Assembly (NCBI GenBank): GCA_017397695.1
Contig: JAFQIF010000007.1
Coordinates: 1 to 7,395 of the forward strand
Reading direction: 5' to 3'
Origin: Clostridia bacterium
GTDB lineage: Bacteria; Bacillota_A; Clostridia; Christensenellales; Aristaeellaceae
DNA: 7,395 nt
Position 1 is the first letter of the stretch. The number at the start of each line of letters is the position of its first letter. Below the pieces are notes generated by a model. That model made no database searches. It saw nothing but the letters and a program-made list of their open reading frames with translations, and was not told the origin of the DNA. Made by a program: the position numbers and the translations under genes. Below are positions 1-7,000 of this stretch, piece by piece.

Positions 1-1533
1 AAGGGCGAGAATATCTCCTATGCCGGCTGCGGCCTGCCGTATTATGTGGGCCACGTCATTGGCGAGAAGGAAGAGCTGATTGTTAACACTCCGGCAAAGT
101 ACGAGGGCCTGACCGGCGCAAAGGTGCTTGTCCGTACCGAGGCGACGAAGGTTGACCGCGCGGCAAAGCAGGTGACCGCTGTGGACCTTGCTACCGGCGA
201 AGAGAAGACCTTCAGCTATGACAAGCTGGTGATCGCCACCGGCGCAAGCCCGGTTAATCCGCCGATCCCGGGCATGGATCTTGAAAACGTGTTTTTCATG
301 CGTACGCCGGAAGATGCGATTACCCTGCGTGATCTGATCGCTCAGGGCGGTATTGCACGCGCGGTTGTCGTTGGTGCGGGCTATATCGGTCTGGAGGTTG
401 CGGAAAACCTCAAGGCAAACGGCGTTAAGGCGTTTGTGCTGGATATGGCCAAGCATGTGCTGCCGGGCTTTGATCCGGAGTGCGCCGAGTACATCGAGGG
501 CAAGCTGGCTGAGGCCGGCATTCCGGTGGTTACCGGCGTAACGGTTACCGGCATCGAAGGCAAGGACGGCAAGGTGGCCAAGGTGCTCACCAATAAGAAG
601 GCCTACAAGGCGGATCTGGTGGTGATGAGCGCAGGTATCCGTCCCAATACCGCTTTCCTGACCGATACCGGCATTGACATGTTCAAGGGCACGATCCTCA
701 CCAATGCGTTCGGCCAGACGAACGATCCGGATATCTATGCCGCTGGTGACTGCGCGATGGTGCGCAACGCCATCACCGGCAAGCCGGCCTGGTCTCCGAT
801 GGGCTCCACCGCCAATATCGCGGGCCGCATCATCGCCCAGAACATGATGGGCAAGGAGATTGGCTATCGCGGCGTGCTGGGCACGGCTGTGTGCCATCTG
901 CCGGGACTGGATGTAGGCCGTACGGGCCTTACCGAAGCGCAGGCGAAGGAAGAGGGCTTTGATCCGATCAGCGTGATCGCGCTGGTGGACGCCAAGGCCC
1001 ATTACATGCCGGGCGCAGGCACGCTGGCTGTGAAGATGATCGCCGACAAGCAGACCCGCCGCCTGCTGGGTGTGCAGGTGATGGGCACGGGCGCGGTTGA
1101 CAAGGTGGTTGACGTTGCGGTCGTCGGCATCATGATGAAGGCGACGCTGGAGGATCTGGAGGGTCTGGACTTTGCGTATGCGCCGCCCTTCTCCACGGCG
1201 ATCCACCCGTTCGCGCATGTGCTCAACGTGCTCAAGAACAAGATGGCGGGCAGCCTGGAAAGCATGACCCCGGCCGAGTATGCCGCGGGCGAAGCCGAGG
1301 GATACCGCATTCTGGATGCTTCCCTCAAGCCGACCATCGAGGGCGCGCCGTATATCGATCTGCCGAGCGTCACCGGCCCGATCGACGGCGTGGACAAGGA
1401 CGAGAAGGTGCTGCTGGTGTGCAACAAGGGTAAGCGCGCTTATCTCGTGCAGAACCGCCTCAAGGCCTTTGGCTACACGAACACGAAGGTGCTCGAGGGC
1501 GGCAATCTGTTTACCGACGTGACCGTGGACTAA
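1..1533 (+). CDS. CoA-disulfide/persulfide reductase-like FAD oxidoreductase with C-terminal rhodanese domain (5' truncated by window edge)
   Basis: The frame is open from base 1, so the gene starts upstream; 510 residues are visible. The GTG at 46 is not the start, because the redox-active cysteine lies before it, at bases 28-30, in the motif GCGLPYY typical of single-cysteine CoA-disulfide reductases and NADH oxidases. Window residues then show an FAD-domain ATG motif (LVIATGASP, about 76-84), an NAD(P)H-binding GAGYIGLE (125-132), the second FAD motif YAAGDCA (246-252) and a dimerisation domain with YAPPFSTAIHP (about 393-403). The C-terminal part, about residues 435-510, is a short rhodanese-like domain with active-site loop CNKGKR (Cys474, codon 1420-1422). 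Family knowledge: such fusions reduce CoA disulfide, CoA persulfide or polysulfide sulfur with NAD(P)H in the cytoplasm, the rhodanese cysteine handling sulfane sulfur. The N-terminal half of the rhodanese lacks the usual LDVR..EF..GHI pattern and looks degenerate. Missing N-terminus is estimated at about 30 residues. Fold is confident; exact substrate is inferred. Confidence 0.93.
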   Translation, partial: KGENISYAGCGLPYYVGHVIGEKEELIVNTPAKYEGLTGAKVLVRTEATKVDRAAKQVTAVDLATGEEKTFSYDKLVIATGASPVNPPIPGMDLENVFFMRTPEDAITLRDLIAQGGIARAVVVGAGYIGLEVAENLKANGVKAFVLDMAKHVLPGFDPECAEYIEGKLAEAGIPVVTGVTVTGIEGKDGKVAKVLTNKKAYKADLVVMSAGIRPNTAFLTDTGIDMFKGTILTNAFGQTNDPDIYAAGDCAMVRNAITGKPAWSPMGSTANIAGRIIAQNMMGKEIGYRGVLGTAVCHLPGLDVGRTGLTEAQAKEEGFDPISVIALVDAKAHYMPGAGTLAVKMIADKQTRRLLGVQVMGTGAVDKVVDVAVVGIMMKATLEDLEGLDFAYAPPFSTAIHPFAHVLNVLKNKMAGSLESMTPAEYAAGEAEGYRILDASLKPTIEGAPYIDLPSVTGPIDGVDKDEKVLLVCNKGKRAYLVQNRLKAFGYTNTKVLEGGNLFTDVTVD

Positions 1534-1585
1534 TTGTCCAAACACACATATTCATCAAACGATAGGATAAAGGGAGAGAATTACA

Positions 1586-2536
1586 ATGGCTTGCACGATT
1601 AATGCTGCTGAAATCAAGCGCGTCAAGGGCATGGGCTTCCTCAACAACAAGGGAACCGACCTGTTCAACGCCCGCGTCATCACCGTCAATGGCAAGATCA
1701 CCGCTGATCAGGCGATGGTCATCGCCGAGGCCGCCAAGAAGTACGGCAACGGCGACGTGGAGTTCACCACCCGCCTGACCGTCGAGGTTCGCGGCGTCCA
1801 CTTTGACAATATCCCGGCCTTCCAGGAGTACATTGCTCAGGCTGGTCTGGTCACCGGCGGCACCGGTTCTCTGGTTCGCCCAGTCGTCTCCTGCAAGGGT
1901 ACCACCTGCCAGTACGGCCTGTACGATACCTTCGCGCTGAGCGAGAAGATTCATGAGCGCTTCTACCTCGGCTATCACACCGTGAAGCTCCCGCACAAGT
2001 TCAAGATTGCCTGCGGCGGCTGCCCGAACAACTGCGTGAAGCCGGATATCAACGATCTGGGCATCATCGGTCAGCTCGTTCCGAACGTCGATACCGATTC
2101 CTGCAACGGCTGCAAGAAGTGCCAGGTGGCCGTGGCCTGCCCGATGAAGGCTGTGTCCGTGGAGGACGGCGAGATTGAGATCAATGAGGACGTCTGCAAC
2201 AACTGCGGCCGCTGCGTGGGTACCTGCCCGTTCGATGTCATCGAAGAGGGCACTCCGGGCTTCAAGATCACCATCGGCGGCCGCTGGGGCAAGAAGGTCA
2301 ACCGCGGCAAGGCTCTGAATAAGATCTTCACCACCGAGGAAGAACTGCTGGATACCGTTGAGAAGGCGATCCTGTTCTTCCGCGAGCAGGGCAAGACCGG
2401 CGAGCGCTTTGCCGATACCATCGAGCGCCTTGGCTTTGAGTACTGCGAGAAGGAGATTCTGGGCGATGCGATCCTCGCACGCAAGCAGGAGATCCTTGAT
2501 GCCAAGCTGCATCTGGTTGGCGGCGCGACCTGCTGA
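1586..2536 (+). CDS. AsrC-like sirohaem/[4Fe-4S] sulfite (nitrite) reductase with fused 2x[4Fe-4S] ferredoxin domain
   Basis: This 316-residue cytoplasmic protein starts at an ATG eight bases after a good Shine-Dalgarno (AGGGAGA, 1571-1577). Residues 1-95 resemble the nitrite/sulfite reductase ferredoxin-like half-domain, including TTRLTVEVRG (61-70), where the family places sirohaem-contacting arginines. The catalytic domain has two cysteine pairs expected to bind the bridged [4Fe-4S] cluster and sirohaem: C103-x4-C108 and C146-x3-C150 (GGCPNNC). A two-cluster ferredoxin insert follows, with C173, C176, C179, C185 and C204, C207, C210, C214. The size and domain order match small anaerobic sulfite reductases such as AsrC, which reduce sulfite to sulfide with six electrons. 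AsrA and AsrB partners are not in view. The gene lies 52 bases after the rhodanese-fused reductase with no terminator between, so an operon is likely, and that enzyme or a ferredoxin might supply electrons (inference). The first pair spacing is CX4C rather than the CX5C of assimilatory enzymes, so the true substrate is open. Confidence 0.88.
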   Translation: MACTINAAEIKRVKGMGFLNNKGTDLFNARVITVNGKITADQAMVIAEAAKKYGNGDVEFTTRLTVEVRGVHFDNIPAFQEYIAQAGLVTGGTGSLVRPVVSCKGTTCQYGLYDTFALSEKIHERFYLGYHTVKLPHKFKIACGGCPNNCVKPDINDLGIIGQLVPNVDTDSCNGCKKCQVAVACPMKAVSVEDGEIEINEDVCNNCGRCVGTCPFDVIEEGTPGFKITIGGRWGKKVNRGKALNKIFTTEEELLDTVEKAILFFREQGKTGERFADTIERLGFEYCEKEILGDAILARKQEILDAKLHLVGGATC

Positions 2537-2581
2537 TTTTTCCCGCATGGGAGTTCCATAACTGCATAAGCACACCCTGTG

Positions 2582-2637
2582 GCCGTCGCCTGCGTCAGCG
2601 GGCTTAACCACCCGCTTGGCGCAGGGGACGGCTTTTT
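2582..2637 (+). terminator. Strong rho-independent terminator after the sulfite reductase gene
   Basis: A long stem begins 45 bases after the stop codon. Outer arm GCCGTC (2582-2587) pairs with GACGGC (2627-2632). After one mismatch, CCTGCG (2589-2594) pairs with CGCAGG (2620-2625), and across an internal loop GCGGG (2598-2602) pairs with CCCGC (2611-2615). The apical loop is eight bases. Five T residues follow directly (2633-2637). It separates the two upstream genes from the transporter gene, so the transporter needs read-through or its own promoter. Confidence 0.88.
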
Positions 2638-2693
2638 GCGGCTGTTTATGATAAATAATTAACGATATCGATAAGAGAGAGAGGAAAAAACGT

Positions 2694-3761
2694 ATGCAGA
2701 ATCAGAATTCCAGCATCAAGTGGGGCAAAATTTTCGCAATTGTGCTCTGCGTCGTCGTTGGCGTGCTGGCCAACATGAGCACCGATCTGCAGAAGGCGTG
2801 GTTCGGCCGCACGGTTATCGGCGGTCCGATGCTTGCGCTGCTGTTCTCCATGATCGTGTGCAATCTGACCCCGTCCATCAGCAAGGACTTCAAGGAAGGC
2901 ACGACCTACTGCTCCAAGCAGTTCCTCAACTGGGGCATCATCGCCACCGGCGGTACGCTTTCCTTCGCGGCGATCATGGGTACCGGCGTTCGCGCTCTGC
3001 CGCTGATCATCTTCAATATTCTGCTCTCCTTCACCGTTGCGATGATCGTGGGCAAGAAGATTGGCGTTTCTGAAAACACCTCCATCCTTGTCGGCGGCGG
3101 TACCTGCATCTGCGGCGGCACTGCGATTGCGACCCTGAGCCGCATCATCAAGGCGCACGAGGCGGAGATTGCTTTCGCCATGGCGGCTATCTTCCTGTTT
3201 GATACGCTGGCTGCGTTCAGCTATCCCTACCTGATTTCTGCGCTGGGCTTCACGCCGAATCAGTTCGCTTTTGTTGCCGGCACTGCGATTAATGATACCT
3301 CTTCCGTTGCTGGCGCGCAGGCGACCTATCAGGCTATGATTGGCGATCCGGCTTTCCAGGGTGCGCTCAACGTGAAGCTGGTGCGTACCACGATGCTGAT
3401 CTTTGTTGCGCTGGTGTGGACGCTGGTGATGGCCGGCCGCGCGAAGAAGAACGGCGCCGCCGCCCAGAACGACAGCGTGCTGGCGGTTGTGAAGAAGACC
3501 TTCCCGATGTTCATCCTGTGGTTCGTCGTGATGGCGGGCCTGAATACTGCGGGTATCTTCAGCGCCAAGGGCGTTTCCCTGTTGGGCAAGCTGGGCAAGT
3601 ATCTCTTCGCTGCTGCTCTGGCCGGCGTCGGTTTCAAGATCAAGTTTAAGGATGTTTTCTCCAAGGGCCTTAAGCCCATCGCGCTGGGCGGCATCACCTG
3701 GTTGTCCGTGGCGATCGCTTCCTATGCGTTTGCGTTCCTGTTCGCGGGCTATATTGGCTAA
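2694..3761 (+). CDS. YeiH/UPF0324 family membrane transporter (putative sulfate exporter family)
   Basis: This 355-residue polytopic inner-membrane protein starts at ATG 2694, nine bases after GAGG in a GA-rich Shine-Dalgarno tract (2674-2684). Hydrophobic segments lie at about residues 11-27, 41-57, 79-95, 101-120, 128-148, 157-184, 190-200, 230-247, 267-287, 300-314 and 327-353, giving roughly ten spans. Two glycine-rich signatures of the family are present: GGGTCICGGTAI (134-145), followed by a charged loop and a helix, and AGTAINDTSSV (195-205), the counterpart of the GTAIHDTS-type motif. Length matches the family. Members are annotated as putative sulfate exporters mainly from gene context; transport has been little tested, so sulfite, sulfonate or another small anion is possible. 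Its position after a CoA-persulfide-type reductase and a sulfite reductase supports a sulfur anion substrate (inference). A terminator precedes it, and no convincing promoter is visible in the 56 bases between the terminator and the start codon, so its expression is unclear. Confidence 0.88.
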   Translation: MQNQNSSIKWGKIFAIVLCVVVGVLANMSTDLQKAWFGRTVIGGPMLALLFSMIVCNLTPSISKDFKEGTTYCSKQFLNWGIIATGGTLSFAAIMGTGVRALPLIIFNILLSFTVAMIVGKKIGVSENTSILVGGGTCICGGTAIATLSRIIKAHEAEIAFAMAAIFLFDTLAAFSYPYLISALGFTPNQFAFVAGTAINDTSSVAGAQATYQAMIGDPAFQGALNVKLVRTTMLIFVALVWTLVMAGRAKKNGAAAQNDSVLAVVKKTFPMFILWFVVMAGLNTAGIFSAKGVSLLGKLGKYLFAAALAGVGFKIKFKDVFSKGLKPIALGGITWLSVAIASYAFAFLFAGYIG

Positions 3762-3784
3762 GCCTTCCTTCTTATTTCTCTATA

Positions 3785-3817
3785 TGCAGCCGCTCGGGTA
3801 CATCTCGGGCGGCTGCA
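3785..3817 (+). terminator. GC-rich hairpin after the transporter gene, probable terminator with poor T tract
   Basis: A nine-base-pair perfect stem, TGCAGCCGC (3785-3793) with GCGGCTGCA (3809-3817), can extend inward by about five more pairs, including G-T wobbles, to a five-base loop. It lies 24 bases after the stop codon. The T run usually required is absent; a second small dyad (AGTCA 3817-3821 with TGACT 3828-3832) and then TTT follow. It probably terminates or protects the transporter mRNA 3' end, but efficiency is uncertain. Confidence 0.55.
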
Positions 3818-3841
3818 GTCATTCAAGTGACTTTACAAAAA

Positions 3842-3858
3842 CCAAATTGTCAGTTTGG
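3842..3858. promoter_or_regulatory. Small inverted repeat and repeated AAATTG words upstream of the flavoprotein promoter, possible operator
   Basis: CCAAA (3842-3846) and TTTGG (3854-3858) form a dyad with a seven-base spacer. The hexamer AAATTG occurs three times, at 3844-3849, 3875-3880 and 3888-3893, the last overlapping the -35 element. This could be a regulator site. The region is AT-rich, so chance is a real alternative. Confidence 0.25.
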
Positions 3859-3890
3859 ATAATCTAAAGTGCGTAAATTGAAAAAACAAA

Positions 3891-3919
3891 TTGTATTCAT
3901 GCGAAGAATTCGATATAAT
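3891..3919 (+). promoter_or_regulatory. Sigma-A-type promoter of the secreted flavoprotein gene
   Basis: A perfect -10 hexamer TATAAT lies at 3914-3919, exactly 17 bases after TTGTAT (3891-3896), which matches three of six positions of the -35 consensus, including the key TTG. The surroundings are AT-rich. Transcription would begin near 3926, giving a leader of about 40 bases. A short dyad, CGAA (3902-3905) and TTCG (3909-3912), sits in the spacer. The strong -10 with an imperfect -35 fits either moderate constitutive or activated expression. Confidence 0.72.
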
Positions 3920-3967
3920 AAAAATGCTGGTTTGATAAAAACTGGACGAAGGAAGGAGAAGGTACTT

Positions 3968-4030
3968 ATGAAGCGTATTCTTGTACTGGCTCTGGCGCTG
4001 ATCATGATGATGACCATGAGCGCTGTGGCC
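3968..4030 (+). other. Sec signal peptide coding segment
   Basis: The first 21 residues have a KR n-region, an uninterrupted hydrophobic core rich in Leu, Ala, Ile and Met, and an AVA cleavage box before Glu22. The absence of Cys at +1 argues against a lipoprotein, and no twin arginine motif is present, so cofactors would be added after export. This fits ApbE-type FMN attachment outside the membrane. Confidence 0.85.
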
Positions 4031-7000
4031 GAGACCTATACTTCTACCCAGCAGGGTTATGGCGGCCCCGTGACCGTGAATACCACGATCGAAGGCGGCA
4101 AGATCGTCTCCGTGGAGCTGGGTGAACACAAGGAGTCTCTGGTTGTCATTGAGCGCGCGTTTCCGATGATCGCGGAGCGCATCGTCAATGCCAATACCGC
4201 GGACGTGGACAGCGTGACTGCTGCGACGTTCTCTTCCTATGCCGTCAAGGCGGGCGTCGCAGATGCGATGGCGCAGGCGGGCATGGAAGCGCCGGCGGTG
4301 GGCATGTTTGACAAGAAGGAATACCCGGCGGTGACGCTTGAGGACGTCACGGCGGATATCGTGATCGTTGGCGGCGGCCCGTCCGGTCTGGCGGCTGCGA
4401 TCACTGCGAAGGAAGTTAATCCTGACCTGCATGTTCTGGTTGTTGAGAAGATGGACATCCTCTCCGGCAACGGCAAGTTCGACCTGAACTTCTACGACGT
4501 TTTCAACTCTGAGGCCCAGAAGGCCAACGGCGTCATTGACAGCCGCGAGAAGTTCATTGCTGACATGAGCAAGGCCGGCAACACGCCGGAACGCCTCAAG
4601 GTCTGGGCCGAGGGAGAAGAGGTGATCGACGCGTGGCTGCGCAGCTTCAATGTCACGCTGGATCACAACTACGGCGGCCGCAACCACATGGCGACCAAGG
4701 ACGACTATGCCGGCCAGATGATCCAGCGCGAGATGGAGCGCCATGCGTATGAGCTGGGTGTTGAAATCCGCACCGGCGTGAAGGGCTATGACCTTGTGAT
4801 GGACGGCAAGGACGCCAAGGGCGTCATGGTGACCACCAACAAGAACGAGAGCTACAACATCCTGGCGAAGAAGACTATCCTCGCCACCGGCGGCTTCTCC
4901 AACAATCAGGAGCTGCTGGCCAAGTACGCCCCGGATCACGTGGGCTATCCGACCTCCAACCAGATCGGCGCGACCGGCGACTTCGTGCCTGTGTTTGAGA
5001 AGCTCGGCTTCGGTCTGGATCAGATGGGCAAGATCCGCGTCATCGACCTGATCCTCCAGCCCAGCCGCGACCTGACCAACAGCTCCAAGGGCACCGTGCT
5101 GGTCAACAAGGAAGGCAAGCGCTTCATGAACGAGCGCGTCAGCGAGCTTGCCAAGTGCCAGCCGATCCGCGAGCAGGGCAGCGTGTACATGGTGGTGGAC
5201 ACCCAGAAGATCGTGGATGCTGCCAATGTACGCAAACAGGTGAAGGAAGGCCGCTTCGCGGAGTGCGCCACGATGGACGACGTCGCCGCGTATATCGGCT
5301 GTGATGCCGAGACCCTCAAGGCGACGTTTGCCGCCTACAACGAGCATGCCGCCAACGGCACCGAGGACGAGTTCGGCCACAAGCCGGAGCGTGCGATCCT
5401 CGAGGAAGGCCCGTACTACGTCTCTCTCGTCACCTCTGCCATTCACATGACCAAGGGCGGCGTCACCTGCGACGAGAAGGCCCAGGTGCTCTATGCCGAC
5501 GGCGCCGTCTGCAAGGATCTCTACGCCTGCGGCGAGGTGACCTGGCAGTCCGGCGGCTACAGCCAGAGCGTGGTCTTCGGCCGCATCGCGGGCGAGAATG
5601 CCGCCAAGGCGCTCTCCGGCATTGCGACCTACCGCACCAAGGCGAACGGCTATGGCGGCGAGATGGAGGTTGCCGTGACCTTCGATCACGAGACCCTCAC
5701 CGACGTCAACGTGCTCTATCATCATGAGACCACCGCGGTGAGCAACCGCGCGTTCCCGATTCTTGAGGAGCGTCTGCTGGCGGCGCAGACCGCGCAGATC
5801 GACAGTGTTTCCGCTGCGACCTTCTCCTCTTACGCCGTGAAGACCGCCGTGGCCAAGGCCGCTGCGGAGCATGGCCTCGATTATGGCGAGGTGACCTTCA
5901 CCACCGCTGGCCCGGAAAACACCGAGACCCTGGCTGATCTGACCGCCGGCATCGTGATCGTGGGCGGCGGCCCGTCCGGCCTTGCGGCTGCGATTGCGGC
6001 GAAGGAAAACGGCGCCGAGGATGTGCTGGTCATCGAGAAGCTGGACATCCTCTCCGGCAACGGCAAGTTCGACATGAACTTCTACGATCTGGTCAATTCC
6101 AAGGCGATGCAGGAGGCCGGCATCGAGGACAGCGCCGACAAGTTCTATGAGGATATGATCGGCGCAGGCAACGGCGAGGCGCGCACCCGCGTGTGGGCCG
6201 ACGTTGAGGCGACCACCGACGCCTGGCTGCGCAGCTTCGGCGTTGAGCTCAACTACACCTACGGCATGCGCAACCACATGCAGCACGCCGAAGCCTATGC
6301 GGGCGAGCACATTCAGGACGGCATGGAGGCCCATGTCGCGAACCTGGGCGTGAAGGTGATGACCGGCACCAAGGGCGTCGATCTGATCATGGACGGCAAG
6401 AAGTGCGTGGGCGTTGTGGCTGAGCAGGACGGCAAGCAGTTCAGCATTCACGCCGACAAGGTGATTCTGGCCACCGGCGGCTTCTCCGCCAACAAGGAGC
6501 TGCTCGCCAAGTATGCCCCGGGCCACGAGGCGCTTCAGACCTCCAACCAGATGGGCGCGACCGGCGACTTCGTGCCGGTGTTTGAGAAGCTCGGCTTCAA
6601 GCTGGAGAATATGGGTAACATCCGCGTCTTCCCGTATATTCTGGCGGTTCGCCGTGATCTGACCGGCGGCAGCGCAGGCTTCCTGCTCTTCAACAAGAAC
6701 GGCGAGCGTTTCATCGACGAGACTGCTGGCAATCTGGGCCTTGGCACCACGCTGCTGGAGCAGTCTCCGGCATACTACGTCTACGACTCCACCAACTACA
6801 ACGCCAACTACCGCCTGCGCAAGCACACCGCTGCGGGCTATCACGTCAAGGCGGACACGCTTGACGAGCTGGCCGAGAAGCTGGGAATGAACGCCGAGAA
6901 CCTCAAGGCGGGCATCGAGACCTACAACAAGGCCGTCGCCGGCGAGTGCGACGATCCGTTCCGCGCCAAGCCCGGCCCGCGTCCGTTTGACGCTGAGGGT

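Noticed and set aside
46..48. GTG at 46 as start of the first gene
   Set aside because: The same frame is open to base 1 and encodes the conserved active-site cysteine motif upstream of it, so the gene continues off the left edge.
1511..2611. A 366-codon minus-strand frame opposite the sulfite reductase gene
   Set aside because: Same cause: codon-aligned shadow of a gene with clear cysteine motifs. It also runs through the terminator hairpin and has no good ribosome binding site.
3832..3863. A second possible promoter, TTTACA (3832-3837) with GATAAT (3858-3863)
   Set aside because: The spacing is 20 bases, too long for a typical sigma-A promoter, and the site at 3891-3919 is better.
3869..3967. 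A 33-residue N-terminal extension of the flavoprotein from GTG 3869
   Set aside because: The -10 box at 3914-3919 lies downstream of this GTG, there is no Shine-Dalgarno before it, and it would bury the signal peptide. ATG 3968 has a good AGGAG and leads straight into the signal peptide.
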